Assembly: GCF_021462225.1 (NCBI RefSeq)
Contig: NC_061812.1
Location: 40,186,675 to 40,250,674, forward strand
DNA length: 64,000 nt
Reading direction: 5' to 3'
DNA from: Girardinichthys multiradiatus
Taxonomy: Eukaryota > Chordata > Actinopteri > Cyprinodontiformes > Goodeidae
Position numbers and translations under genes: made by a program. This document shows positions 29,561 to 42,676 of this stretch, in pieces (within the stretch, counting starts at the first letter, position 1; the number at the start of each line of letters is the position of its first letter). Below the pieces are notes generated by a model, which made no database searches, was not told the origin of the DNA, and saw only the letters and a list, made by a program, of their open reading frames with translations.

Positions 29561-31265
29561 TCTGATTAGTGAATTAGGTATTAAATAAAACATTCACAAC
29601 AGCATCAGTATTCAAGTTTCACAGCACACCCACCACTTTATTATCTGAATATAAAGTTATTCGCCTAAAGCACATTAGTACATCTGACATTGTTATGTGT
29701 CAAAAACAAAAACACAGCAGTCCTTTATTTGCTGGTGTACATTCTGCATGTACTCGTAGTAGTCATTAATTTATCCTGCAATCCAAAGGCGTGGAAATCA
29801 TCAGGAAAAAACAGTTGATAAGTTGTTTACCAGAGATCAACTCCAAAGTGAGTCAAACCTCAGTTTGCAAGCACACAGCATAACGTGTGTTGTAACTTGA
29901 TGAGCTCAGTCAGTTGAACTGTCTCCTCTAGTCAACCATGCACCCTCTCCTCAACTTCAAGCTGTCCACAATTAATTATATATCATCTGAGGTTATCCTT
30001 ATGTCAGTGAAATACCAAAAGGGGGGGGGGGGGGGGGGGGGGGGAACTACTGTGTAATGAGAATGATGACCAATATGTAGAACAACTCAACACAATGCTA
30101 AAAAGAGACTGGACACGTAGAACACATCAAGCTGCCTTTTACTCTCTGAAGATAGCTCTGAGATAAAATGCAAGGCAGGTGCCAGCAAAGGGTCACTGCA
30201 ATCAATAACAGAATAGTTTGATTTTTTTATGTTTCATCACTTTGCTTTGGTTCTCTTTGTAGGTTTGATGTGTGGGTTCGTAGTCATGGAAAGATTCTGA
30301 ATATTTGACAGCTAGGGCCAAACGTAATTAGACATGACACCTGTTTTTATTTCTTTTAAAGATCAAGATCAGGATGAAGTAAGTGCCCTTGTCAATCTAA
30401 AAACTCAGATCTGTTCCACCGTGCAGAGCATCAACTTCTGTAAACCCTGAATATTAAACAGACCCTTCAATGAAACTGCTGTTATATTCCCTCACCTAAC
30501 AATAAAACCGCTTTCCCTGAAGGATTATGCATTTAATGGGGTGACTCAACCTTAATGTTAATGCAGTGTAGGTAGGAGCTGATTAATTGCTGCAGCCCAG
30601 TGGGTGGTTTCATTTAACTATGTAAACATCTCATGTGTTAGGACATTTGCATTTGTAGGTAAACACTGGCATGCTTTTTTTTTTTTTTTTCATTGCCCAA
30701 AAAACTGAGTATGCTTGTCCGCCAATTGGAACTATTGTGTGTTTTTCTGCGAAGGCAGCCTTCCAACATAAAAGAGAGCAGACATAGGAAGGGGCAGAAG
30801 GTATGTGCATGCTTTTTTTCAGTGTTGGTGGATTTGGGGCGGGAAGGGAAGTTTGGGGGGTATTGTGTCCCTGCTGTGATGAACTGGTGCTGACACAGTC
30901 AGATGTTTAGTTAAAATGCAGTTCTCCAGTGTTGGATGGAGGGAGGAGCTGACATACGCTTCGGGGGCTTCAAGCAGCCACCCTGTATCTCTGTAAGAAC
31001 CGCACACGTCTGCTGTATTTCAAGTGATTTGCATTCAGTTGAGTGTTCATGTTAATATGTGCATGTGTGTTCATGTCTGTGGAAGCAATCATCAGGCAGT
31101 TTAAAAATACATTTAGGAATATGCAGCGACATATGTGAAAGAATACCACTGTGACTGTGCGTGTGAGGAGTACTACATTAAACATATGTCTGAACTGGGT
31201 CTCTCGTCACAGTTTACTCTTTGCGCTTCGCCAGAACAGATTGCTCAAGCTTGTACAAAGGAAGG
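29561..31265. other. No gene; long poly-G run
   Basis: A 24-base poly-G run at 30021-30044 and a poly-T run near 30676-30690 are the only structures seen. Short frames such as 30693-30893 lack domains. Confidence 0.45.
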
Positions 31266-31270
31266 CACTG

Positions 31271-31303
31271 CTCTCTCTCTCTCTCTCTCTCTGTCTCTGT
31301 CTC

Positions 31304-31356
<53 letters not shown>
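31271..31356. repeat. Compound (CT)n(CA)n microsatellite
   Basis: An interrupted CT array at 31271-31307 is followed at once by a (CA)n array at about 31310-31356. Open frames crossing it are artefacts of the repeat. Confidence 0.95.
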
Positions 31357-31358
<2 letters not shown>

Positions 31359-31499
31359 TGCACGCACTGCTGACTCAATGCTTTCATGCAGAAGCTGATG
31401 CTGCTGCTTGGCAACATTCCAGAGGCGAACAACCTCCAAACCTCCATGGCCATGCAAAGGCATTATTACCCTGTGAACCTTTACCTATTATCATTATAC

Positions 31500-32690
31500 A
31501 ACCACAAACGCTGATGTACTTTATTGGAATTTTAGTTGATGAATTCCAAGCAGTGCATGAATGTGAAATAGAAGAAAAGTACACATGGTTTTTCAAATTT
31601 TTTATCAATAAAAACTAAAAAGGTTTGCAAGCATTTGTATTCAGCCACCCTGAGTCAATACTTTTGACTCAATCAATACTTCTGCAGTTATGGCTGCAAG
31701 TCTTTTGAGGTATGTCTCTAACAGCCTGCATGTCTGGAGATGACAGTTTTGCTTTTTATTGTGTGTTTATTGAATGGAGTGTCCATGTGATCATCATTTT
31801 TTAGGAATCCACTAACACTAAATTGGATTTAGCCCTGGACATCAACTGGGCCACCTTAACATATGAAAGCACTTTGATCCAAACCATTCTGTTGTAGAAC
31901 TGGCTTGTTGTTTAGAGAACTTGCTCTGTATTTATCTCCATTCAGATTCTCATCTATTCTGATCTGCTTTACTGTCCCTGCGGAAGAACAATCCCCACAG
32001 GATAATGCTGCCATCAGCATGTTTGTTCATGGACCCGGTGTGTTTAGGGTGATGTGCAGTATTAGTTTTCCTCCACATAGTATTCTGAATGCAGGACAAA
32101 ATGTTCCATTGTGGGTTAATTAAAACAGAGTACTGAATGCACAGCTAATAGTTGTCCTCTCAATATATTCTCCCACCGTAGCTGTAGATACATGCAGCTC
32201 CTACAGAGGACGTATGGGCCTTTTGACTGCTTATTTGATTAATGTTCTCCTTGCCTTTCAGGGTAGGTGGATGACGTGCCTTCTTAGGTTTATCTTGTTA
32301 GGTCTGTAAGCCTGTAACCTAATCCTGGGTTAAACATCTCCACAATGTTTACTGTCTGTTATGTTACTTGGTCTTCCTGATAGCTTTGTGATTACAAATA
32401 CTCTCCACAAACCTCTGAGACCTTCACAGAACAGCATGAATATACTAAAATTACACAAGTCCAGCCAGGCCACTTGGTTAGACTGGATTTTGTTTATCCA
32501 TATCTTGATTAATTTAGTGGTACTGTAGTTAAGGTGGTTGAATTCAAATGTATGCCACAATTTTCTGACATCTTATTAAATTCAAAACCATGTATCCTTT
32601 TTATTCAACTTTAAAACTATGTGTTACTTTGTGTTGGTCTATCTCATGTAATACATTACAGCTTGTGGTTTTACTGTGGCATTATAAAAC
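31500..32690 (-). pseudogene. Degenerate, nearly full-length Tc1-like copy
   Basis: Both terminal regions are recognisable: left TATTGGAATTTTAGTTGATG and right TGTGTTACTTTGTGTTGGTC. Between them the minus strand follows the fish Tc1 transposase in order, from the C-terminus near 31650-31720 through TTGGATTTAGCCCTGGACAT (near 31824), AATCCCCACAGGATAATGCT (near 31989), to the N-terminal region near 32260-32420. Indels and stops are frequent, so it is an old pseudogene copy. Confidence 0.8.
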
Positions 32691-34430
32691 AGCAAGAATG
32701 TGGGCTGAAGAAGAAAACAGCTGAATATGATCATGTGAATGACATCATATTATGAAGCCTGTCATCTTCAAGAGCAACCCTATCATCATTGTCATCCTGT
32801 TGGTTCATTGGAGCCGCCTGTGATAAGGAAAGACAAGTGGCTGACTTTAATGGCACCAATCATGGTTTAAAATAGCATGCACTTGAGGATGGAGAGGCTT
32901 CCAGGTGAGGAGCGATGTGGAAAGACAGCACGCTATTTCTTCCTTCATTTTAATCAACCGCCAATGAAACTAATATATTTTCCAAGTAGTCTGTTAAATA
33001 AAAGTCTGTCATTAAGGCCGGTGGAGGATGAAAGAGGGCTGGAGAAGATCAAGAGTCAGCTAGGCTATGGAGAACAGAGGATGCTTAGTTACGCCCTGCA
33101 GATTCAGAGACTTGGAGATGATGAGGGTGAAAGCCAAATGGATACGCCCAAGCTTCTCTCTGTTTCTGTTCTCTGGAGTCGCACGTTGTGCATAGTAGAG
33201 AAAATGTGAGAAAAGGAGAACGAGCAAAAAATTGATTTCAAGCTGTTATGATTAAAGACGAGGCACACCTAGATCTCTACGGCAGCCAAGCAGTCTCTTT
33301 TCATTTGCTCCATGTCAGCTCATCACCTCCCCTCCCCCTTAACTCATCTTCCTGCAACCCCATTTAATCATTAAGGCAGCAAAGAGCACTGCTGCCTCCT
33401 CACCGAGTAACAGAAGTCACCCTTTATATCCCCCCAGCTTATAATGACAAGCAACAGCTACAGGGTACTGTGAAGTATCTCACATCCACCTGGGACTCAT
33501 CCCAGCAGTCATATCTGTCCAGCTTGACTGTAAGGAAGTGGCTTAAGGCTCCTATAGATCCCTTCTGTGTCTATTTGATGATCCCCAAATGGGAATACTT
33601 CACTGCAATTCTTAGCTAACCTGCCCTGCTATTTTAACAATCTCCCCTGGGTCTATTAGAGCTCTATCATGTGTCTGCTAGAAGAGACATTATGAAGTGC
33701 ATGTTGAAAAATTTAAAGTATTTTGTCTAAGTCCCTGCAGTGTGACTTCGATACAACTAGCTTGGTTATGATAGTTGGGCTAAAATGTGAATAAAAATCT
33801 AATTGCAAAAACATGAAGCAAAACAATGAGAAGTCAGAGCAGGTGAGGTGTCAGTTGGACTGAAAAGCGGTTTGTGTCTGGCAGATGTCTTTGATCTTGA
33901 CACTGGGAGGACAAAGTGTTTGAGCTGGTTACTGGATGAAGAACTGTGAGTGGACATGGCATTTCAGTAGCTGTTTTGAGAAGTTCAAAGTCTTTATACT
34001 GCACTGAAATGTCTTTTCTTTCTCTTTCTGAAGCGTTGATTTACTGGCTACTGTTGGCCAACAAAGGACACAGAGCCCTCAGACAGTTCCCGAGAGCCCA
34101 TTTGCTTCCTGGAGACATCAAAATACTGTGACGGACCCCCGGGGTTCACTATAACCCACGATCTAACTGGTCCATCGAGACGTCTTCTGACAGATTCAGA
34201 GAATCGGTTTTGACAGGCGGAGGGACAGACATGATTGAGAGCCAATGTTCAAAGCAAGAATGTTTGGAATTGGGAATGCAGCATCACACAAACAACACTT
34301 AAAGTTTGTCCACTAATGTTACAAAACTGTTCCCCAAGTCTCAGTTTTATCATTTCTGGTAATGAACCTCGAGGAATTGTGCAAAACAAGATATTGACTA
34401 TTTATTTAACAGATGTAGAACATACTTACC
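32691..34430. other. No recognised feature
   Basis: Non-coding. The 110-codon frame at 32877-33209 and the frame at 33946-34131 have no identifiable domain, and no splice-consistent gene structure was seen. Confidence 0.4.
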
Positions 34431-34441
34431 ATTATCATAGA

Positions 34442-34489
34442 AATGGTAAAGGTAAGCGTCTCAGTATTGAGACGCTTACCTTTACCATT
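34442..34489. repeat. Perfect 22-bp inverted repeat with 4-base loop
   Basis: Arms 34442-34463 and 34468-34489 pair without mismatch around GTAT; ATAG/CTAT at 34437 and 34491 extends the stem with one mismatch. Confidence 0.95.
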
Positions 34490-34518
34490 CCTATTCTTAA
34501 AGAGCTTTCCTTGCAGTC

Positions 34519-34567
34519 TTAGAGCAATCCCCACTGGTCTCCATTGCTCTAGAGACCAGTGGCTCTA
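34519..34567. repeat. Second inverted repeat adjacent to the first
   Basis: CCACTGGTCTC (34531-34541) pairs with GAGACCAGTGG (34552-34562), and TAGAGC/GCTCTA extends it across a small internal loop. The loop itself repeats the TTGCTCTA motif of the stem. Confidence 0.88.
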
Positions 34568-34569
34568 CA

Positions 34570-37500
34570 TTATTTCACCTACATTAATTCACCTGATGTT
34601 CTGCAATATTGTAGAGTTTGCAAAGCAAGTGCTCACCAATAGAAAACTATTCCTAGAAGTTCACTATGTACTAATCCTGAGTTAATCTGAAAGCCTCTGT
34701 AGCCATTGACTTTGCTGAGAGTTGGCAACTTCTGTATACCGTTTGCCTTATTATGCGCTGATTCCTGCTCTGTAATTTATGTGGCCTACAACAGCTGAGT
34801 TGCTGTTGTTCACAACTGCTTCCACTTTAGCATACCGATAGCAGTGGACTGTGGAGGGTTTAGGAGTAAGGAATTTTGAGGAATTAATTTACTGCACAGA
34901 TAGTATCCCATCATGGTACCACTCTTGAACTCACTGAGATCCTAAAAGTGACCAGTTCTTTCCTAATATTTATAAAAGCAGTCTGTATGCATATGTGCTT
35001 TATACTTCATATTCCTTTAGGCATGGAAATAGGAGCACCCGTAAATAATGATTTGGAGGGGTTTTGAAGAAGCAATTAATGCTTCATATCATTGTATCCA
35101 ATAGCCTTTCTGCAACTTTAATGGGGGTGACCTGTGAACATGCAGCAAGAGAATTTGTCTGGTGGGAAGTCCCATTACATCAAACTCAAAGGTGAAGACT
35201 CTGCCCATTTGAATAGCACTAGAGCACATGGAGCCATGTTTATAACAAGACCACAAATGTACATTATTGCTTGATTAATTCAATAAGTCTTGAGTGTTTA
35301 CCAAACTACTGGTTGGAGATTTGTTTTGAGAGAAATATCCCGTTATTGTCTTGTCACGTCTGAGTTATTTCTTGTATGTTTTCTAGAACTTTTTGAAGAT
35401 TTTTATCAAGTGAACAATATTTTTTGTCAAACCTCTTAAGCATCTCATTATTGGTGAAATATTGTACTTTTATAAAAAAAAAAAGGATAAGTAAAACCTG
35501 CAAGAATTGCTCACTACACTACATTGCTCTCTGCACATGTTCCAAGTGGCTTCAGATTGAGTTGCGTTTTTATTTTTGTCAAAAGATCTCTGACTATAGT
35601 TCAACAGCAACTCTTAGCAAGCAAGCAAATGTGAAAGCGCGGGTCACATACGAGGTGATGAGTTTTGTTCTGGACACTGAGAAGCTGAGAAGGTCAAACA
35701 GAGCTCTTAGGCAGGCTGTGTGTGCACTAAGTGGACAGAGAACACATTTTCCTCATGTGAGAGCCTGAGGTAACACTTTGAACCATTTGCCTTTTAGCAC
35801 TTTTTGTCGCTTGCCAGTATGTTTCAATTGTGTTTAGCCGTCTGCATGAAAATGTGTGTGCATATTGCACCTTTACGAATTTCTGCAGTTATGTAGGTGT
35901 GTTATAAGTGTAAAGCCCAGCATACAGAGCTAAAAGACAGTTCCGAATGATGGCAAATTCACACCAGAGTTGACATTTTGGCTACACTTACATGGAAATG
36001 AGCTCAAAGAGAAAATTTTAAATATGTAAGCTCCATCTTTTTTTTTTTTCTGTGTCTCAAAGTGGAGAGACTGTATCACAGTAACACATCACCCCACATG
36101 TCCTCATTAATGCGTCTCTTAACATAGGGGAAATAGAAAGACAGTGAGAGAACAAGACTTGGCTCTCAGGAGGCATAACTGCTTTTGATAGGCTCATTTT
36201 TTCTGAAGTAGCTGCTGGGGTTTAAAAAAGTCAATATGTCTAGCAACAAAGTTGTTAAATTGGCAGCATCAACGTGAACACAAGAGTGTTCAAAGCTGAA
36301 AGTGTGGAGGAGGTCAGGTGTAAAAAAAGAGGAAAACAAGAATTATACATCTCAAAATTAAGTTTCAAGTTCATTATCAGAATTTTTCCATTTCTTTTCT
36401 CAGTTCCCTTGTCAATCACTCCTTCTATTCTCCATTTGCTCCCTGTAACTCACTCATGTTCCTTATGTGCAGTGTTTGCACTTTTATGACATGACAATTG
36501 ACTTGAACAACAAATACAATAAAAACACTTTGCAATTATGCCCACTAAATCCCGCAGGGAGCAGATGTTTCAGTTTTTTGTGTCATGCTGTCATTTGTCT
36601 ACATAACCTCAGCAAGATTAGCTTTTCAATAAAACCATCCTCTGTAAAGCAAATGCAACTATTCCCTATTATGGGCTGCAGGAAAGCAGTAAAATTCCAT
36701 CATCATCCCAATTCAGTCTCTTATAGCACCAATAAACTGCAATTTGATATATTCCAGTATAACAGCAAAAGCAGGCACAACATTTGGCCATAAGGAGAAG
36801 CACAGCTGTGATTATGTAGCTGAACTGCCGTGAGATAGCTGCATTCAGTCAGACATAGATATCCCATGATTTAATATACTTTTTAGTTTAAGCATTGTAC
36901 ATATAACTTATTTTATGTTAAACCACAGAGGATTTGCAGAAAAACGTTGTTTTTTTTTTTCCTTCACTAGGGGTGCCATGAAATCTTGTGATATTTAAAC
37001 ACCGTAATATTTCTCATCTAAATAAAACCTGTCTCATGTGGTGCCCTTTATGTCTACTGTCAGTATGTGATATTGGCTGGTGAAGTTAGTGTAAGCTATT
37101 GTCTTGAGCTCTCAATATGTGTGTTTGAAGCTCGACACACTGGACACCTATGTTTAAGGGCTGTACAGAGTACAGTCAAAGTAAAGTCTGCCCTGCAAAG
37201 CACTATCTAGTTGTTGTGTCAGTTTAAGCTATCATTATGAGCCCCTGTTTTAAATGTTTGTGTTTTGACATCCTGTATCTATTTATGAGACTCTTATTTT
37301 GAAGTACGAAAAGAAGTAGTTCTTCATTTGCCCAGTTGTGTTTTCAAAATAGACCATAATTGACTGCTTGTGTAGCTGGCCAACAACACTCGATTGCAAA
37401 AGCAATGAAGAAGCCAACAATACCTTTGAATAGCTTTTGTGGCAACATTTTGGATACTATGAATAAAAAAATGCCAAAAAATAACAAACAAAACAAAGTG

Positions 37501-38590
37501 TGACAAAGTGATAAATAAGATACAAACAATTTGTAAGCACTGGAAGAATATTACAACTGGCTAGCTGGTAGTGGCTAATGACGCTAAATTTAGCATCTTC
37601 TTCTAAGCTTCCTATTTGCACAAACCTAAAAGGCTACTTCTTAGTTTTTAATGAGTCTGGACAGAACTTGGTTGTCCTCAGTTCAAATTCTAATGTACGT
37701 TTGACAGTTTAAATCATAACTATTTAATTCTACACTGATCAGAGATCAGTTGTGAGGCAGTTTAAGATTCATGAAACCTTTCTTCTATTTGTAAAAACAG
37801 AAAAAGGAGCATTTTCTATTCTTTTTGGCATCAAAACCACTAGTCAAACCTTAAATGGAATATTCCATACTAATTATAGACTACATAAAATGCTCGAAAT
37901 AGATGTAAACCCCAACTCTTTACAGAGAAGAAAATTGAGCACTAACACTTTATCTCAAAAGTCGTTTTATCTTCAGGCATACATTTCAGACTGAGCAGAC
38001 TGAAACAAAGTGCAAACAAAACAAGTGCAAAATGCTTTAAGCATCGTTTGAGTCAAGCCAACTTTAATCATCACTTTCTGTATTTTGTGCGGCAACTGGC
38101 TTTGCTGTTCAGCTGGTGTCATCGATGTTCTGTAGATTGTAGGCTCGTTGAACACGCACAGGCATTTATGCATCGTTCTAGGACAAACTGAGACGTGAAA
38201 ACAAGCACCCCAACCCATCTAATAACAGGGGGAGCTTATCAGCTGCGTCTGCCTCCTCTAATTTTCATCAGTTTTGACAAGCCCATTAAATGAATCTGGG
38301 ACCAAAAACAAATATGTTTGTGTTGAGCTAACGTGACAGGCAGTGATCACACCTTGCAATGTCAGAGGGAAGAAACTAATTTCAATTAAAAATGCGCCTT
38401 TCGTGCACAGAATGCTGGGCATCACAAGCAGGACATTTGCCTCGGGCACTGAAACTTTACATGAGCCCGAGTCCTTGTCCTTGTCCTTATTTACATAATT
38501 ACCAAAGAATCCAAAAACATCTAAGGTAGAAGACAAGATGGAAATATTTGTTCAAAACATGAGTTGCTTTTGGTTGGAAAGCAAACCTGC
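34570..38590. other. No gene recognised
   Basis: About 4 kb of AT-rich non-coding DNA. 38225-38520 is less AT-rich and could be conserved non-coding sequence; nothing else stands out. The 114-codon frame at 35424-35768 and 108-codon frame at 36467-36793 show no domain. Confidence 0.4.
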
Positions 38591-38659
38591 AAAAACAGTC
38601 AAACCCATGCTTTAAAAACAGTCAAACCTATGCTTTAAAAACAGTCAAACCTATGCTTT
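38591..38659 (+). repeat. Tandem repeat, 23 bp x 3
   Basis: Three adjacent copies of AAAAACAGTCAAACCTATGC plus TTT; the first copy has one substitution. Confidence 0.95.
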
Positions 38660-40125
38660 ATCTTATTCCTTCAGTTTGCTAAATCTGAGACCTACAGTAT
38701 GATAGCTCAAGCTAGCACTATGAGAACTGGTGGTCAGATTGAAATAAACCAGACTGAGCAGCCCTTGGAATCCTCAGTGGACCATGCAGGACAATGCAGC
38801 TTCAGCAAAGACACTGTCAGCACTCTGGTCAACTGACAGCCAACACCTATTCTTTTCTTAGGATGACATCTTTAGCGACAGACATTGTCATTCACTGGAA
38901 AAACACAGCGAGACCACAGGGCTGTCAGCAGTGATAAAAAAATCAGTTTCCATGGCAACGGCTGTCTCCAAACTCTCCAGTCATTTTTGTCACAGAGGAT
39001 GACATAAGCCGGCTATCATTACTTTATTTTACTACTTTTTCTTCTTCCCTTGCGTGTTCTTTGACTCATTTACTTTCTGCTGAGCTGTCTTTTGTGATTA
39101 CTTCTCCAAAAATCCTCTTAAGGTTTTTTTTTACTCACTTTTTTCTGACCTTTGATACCCATTGATGGCCCAGACTTGCACAACTTTGTCAGGAACACAA
39201 CTGAGACTGAAATACATTTGCCTTGGGAATTAAATGTCTTTTTTCCAAGAGATATTAAACAAGTTTGGCCTTTTTATATTACAGAGGAAGTTATAAATCC
39301 AGTGGTTGTGATATTGCTTTTTTACTGCAAATCTGCTGCCTAATGTAGCTTAAACACAGAGGAAAGGCATATACGGATTCACTACCTTTAATGCTGGTCT
39401 TCACACATTCATGTTGCCTAACAAACAGCCTATAATCCGAATTTTCTATTACAATCTAAGTGTGTTTCAGCTTTTAGAGCGACATCCAGAGAAATTGAGA
39501 AGGTACTGGCTGCTGCAGTCCCCCATCTCTCCATGTCAACTGATCGCCTGCCTTCACATATCCCCCAGGCAATTACAGTTTAGACGAGAAGAAAAGCATT
39601 TATGTACGTTTTTTCCACACACAATTAACTGGAACCAGTAGCAGTGTTGTTTTCCAGTCGCATGGTATTAAGACAACAGTTACAACAAAAATATGCTACA
39701 CACTCTGATAGCTTTCATTGACAACTGCAAACCAGCTGATAGCTTGTCAACTGGAACTTAAAAACAGTGTTACCTTAATATGAGAGAGGGAGTGGAGCTC
39801 CTAGTTTTCACACCTCAATTGTCTGTATTGTTTACAAGCAAACGTATTTACAAAAAAACATTTGTCCTTACCACATGTTGTTGGTGGTCTACAACTATTA
39901 AGCACCAGAGAAGAAATGATAAAAAAAGATTAACAGCACTGCTGAGAGCAGATAAGGTTTCATTCAAATTTAACATAGCTACTGTTCTTTTATGATGAAT
40001 TCAAAAGTGCGTGACCATGATGTCTTCATTTGAATGTATCCTCCACCTAAAGCAGAACATTTCCATCTAAAAAAGTCAAATATACAAGCAATGTGCCCTG
40101 ACGTATTAAAAAGCACAGAAAAATG
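38660..40125. other. No recognised feature
   Basis: AT-rich non-coding DNA; no repeat family or ORF with a domain. Confidence 0.4.
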
Positions 40126-40312
40126 TTAGATTAGCAAAGCAGTAGAGCGCGTGCTGTATAAACAAAGCCAAAGTTTGACGCAGGTGTCCAGGGTTTGATT
40201 TCTGACCTGGTGAACTTCATTTCATTTATTCACTTTTTCTCTTCCTGCCAGTTTCCTGTCTGACAACTGTAAGTAAAGGCCAGTAGTGCCACAAAATAAA
40301 AAAAAACTAGAA
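40126..40312 (+). mobile_element. tRNA-derived SINE, degenerate
   Basis: An A-box-like TAGCAAAGCAGTAGAGCG (near 40132) and a B-box-like CAGGGTTTGATTTCTGACC (near 40188) are spaced as in a tRNA promoter. They are followed by the teleost SINE body text CTTCCTGCCAGTTTCCTGTC and an A-rich tail ending near 40312. Both boxes have substitutions, so transcription by Pol III is doubtful. It depends on a LINE for movement. Confidence 0.7.
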
Positions 40313-41590
40313 CACACTAGATAAATATCAGTTCAAACTAGATTTTTACCTTTATTCTTTGTCCACGGCATTGGACGAAGCAGCAACTTTCTCACTTATT
40401 ATTAAAAAAAGAAGTCAAGAAGACATAATTAAATTCAAAAGCTGGCCTCAGTTTTCTACTTGGAAATAATTCTGGCCTTTGAGCAAATTTTGTAGATGAC
40501 ACCCTGCTCTGGACTCTGGATCCTTGAGAGTCTATACGACTCCTTTTATTGTTCCGTTTGCTGAGGCTGTCTCCAATTCACTAAAGATATGAGGATGAAA
40601 TATATCATCTGATAAGTAAACGATGTGAAAGACATCAGGAAGAAGGAGGCAAGGTTGAGGTGGAAAGGATTCTTGGGCAAATATTCAGTTATTTTTTCCC
40701 CATCCTTATTTGCCCTGCCTTGAGTAAATGTCAGGTTACGCTAGGAACTGGCAGTAACAGCTCATTATAAAAGTCTGAAACTGAAATATCTCGCCCCTTC
40801 TTTGCCAAGATGCAGCAGAAGAAAATATATGTAATAAGCCGAGTCTGAAATCTATACCATGCCATAAGTGCAAAGGTTATGGTTGCGTTTGAAAAAAAAA
40901 ATACTGTAAGATGGGTACTAGCAAAACAGAGGCTGATGCCCCATGCCAAACGAGCAATTACAGTCACTTTGTGTCTTGTACGATAAAATTAATCATTACC
41001 ACTGCAGCATGAAAGAACATAATCTCCCAGCTATTCCCCAATGGGGCCTGATTTGTGATCACATCTGAAGATAGACTGTGCATTCAATCAACAATGCAGC
41101 TTTCAGACCACCCTGCTGAAATGCATGAGGGATACATGAGATCAATAAAGATAAATTAATTACTATGCTGCCAAAAGGGAATTCTGCACGCTCAAAGTTA
41201 CTATAGAAACACAAAACTGCATGGCAGGCTTTATATTTAAAAAAGATACGGAGGGTAATATCTGCACCATGACAAACAGGGTCCCAGAGAGGTCGGGGAG
41301 TTGCCTGTGGCAAGTCATGATCATTTGCTGCACCAGTGACATTAAAATATACCCACCGGTTTGATGCAGAGGAGCAACTGCTTCCACTCGAGACGTTCTG
41401 CAGATTAGAAACTGCAGCCACTTGAACAGTAAATAAACAAGAAAAATAAAAGGATGCCAGTTTGCCAGAATGGTTTCTCAGTAATGTGAGTGCAACACAA
41501 CAAATTCATAATATGAAGCCAATTAAAACAGAAAGTGAGATGAAAAAGAGAGAAGGAAGGAACACTTATAAGGAGATAGTTTACTACACT
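40313..41590. other. No recognised feature
   Basis: Non-coding. The 120-codon minus frame at 41059-41421 has no domain and AT-rich composition like its surroundings. Confidence 0.4.
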
Positions 41591-41592
41591 TA

Positions 41593-42674
41593 CAGTGCCT
41601 TGAAAAAACTATTAAACCCCTTCAACATTTGGATATTTTGTCATGTTACCACCAAGACCAACACAAAGTAATGCACAATTGTGAAGCAGAAAGAAAAGGG
41701 ATACAAGGCTTTTAAACAATGTTTTACAATAAATTGATGAAAAGTGCAGCCTGTGTTTATATTTAATACTGAATAAAACCCCTTTTGTTCCAGATACAGC
41801 AGCAAGGCTTCAGTTTTTATCTACCAGCTTTTTACATCTAGAGAATGACTCAGTCAGAATGGAGAAAGAATATGTCAACAATAATTTTCAAGATTTAAAA
41901 GCCAAATTTCTTATTGAACATTGAAGTACCTGCCTCCACATGCTTACTCTGCCCCCTGTATGGCTTTTGGCAAATACAAAAGGGAATTAAAAATCTTGCC
42001 ACTCTTTCATAAAGGCTAGATTAGGAGGGTGCACAACTAATAGGTCTCATTTCAAAAGATTCACCTGGAGGTCCTCCAGAATAGGAGGGTGAAACCAGAG
42101 ATACAATAGGCCATTTGACAATTTCTCTCATTTAATACTCTCCTTTCCCAGCCTGGCAGTTTACATCCATAGTCATGTCGTGGGAGACTAGCAGCTGAGG
42201 CATAATTTTCCATTTTTTGGATGATAGACTTAAAAGTGCACTGTGGATAAAAAAAAGGCTGAGATTATGAAATATTATTTTCTATCCTAAATCTGTTTTA
42301 AACATCTCCACAACTTTCACCCCTGGCCTGTCGGCTGTATTCCTTGGTCTTCATGATGCGATTTTCTTTACTAATATTCTCTAACAGAGATCAACTGGAT
42401 TTATACTGAGATTAAATACCGATCAGGTGGAGTTTGTTTACTAATTAAGTGATTTCTAAAAGTAATTAAACTTTTTAAAAAGGGGTAAAAGCAACTGAAT
42501 ACAATTGCATGCCATCATTTTAACATTTTAAAAAAACATATAAAACCATGTATAATTTTCCCTACACTACCTAATTATGCACTATTTTGGATTGATCTAT
42601 CACAAAACAAGGTTGTGGTTATGTGGTAAAATGCAAAAAACCTCAAGGGGTATGAATACTTTTCCAAGACACTG
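41593..42674 (-). mobile_element. Tc1-like transposon with both ends, internally deleted
   Basis: Bounded by TA (41591-41592 and 42675-42676) and inverted termini CAGTGCCTTGAAAAAACTAT and its partner ending TTCCAAGACACTG; the imperfect inverted repeats extend over roughly 100 bp. The 1,082-bp interior keeps minus-strand transposase scraps: text near 41995-42045 (complement of LYGRVA-type region) and the N-terminal region near 42330-42400. The catalytic C-terminal half is deleted, so it is non-autonomous and decayed. Confidence 0.85.
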
Positions 42675-42676
42675 TA

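Noticed and set aside
31151..31618. 155-codon ORF with Leu-Ser and Thr-His runs
   Set aside because: It reads through a (CT)n(CA)n microsatellite; composition is an artefact.
34437..34567. microRNA precursor
   Set aside because: The stem is a perfect 22-bp palindrome with a 4-base loop, shorter than a typical pre-miRNA and lacking bulges; kept only as a structural finding.
40126..40312. A functional tRNA gene
   Set aside because: A- and B-box-like motifs are present but the cloverleaf is not formed and a SINE body and A-rich tail follow; called as SINE.
41059..41421. 120-codon minus-strand ORF as a gene
   Set aside because: No recognisable domain, and composition equals the AT-rich background.
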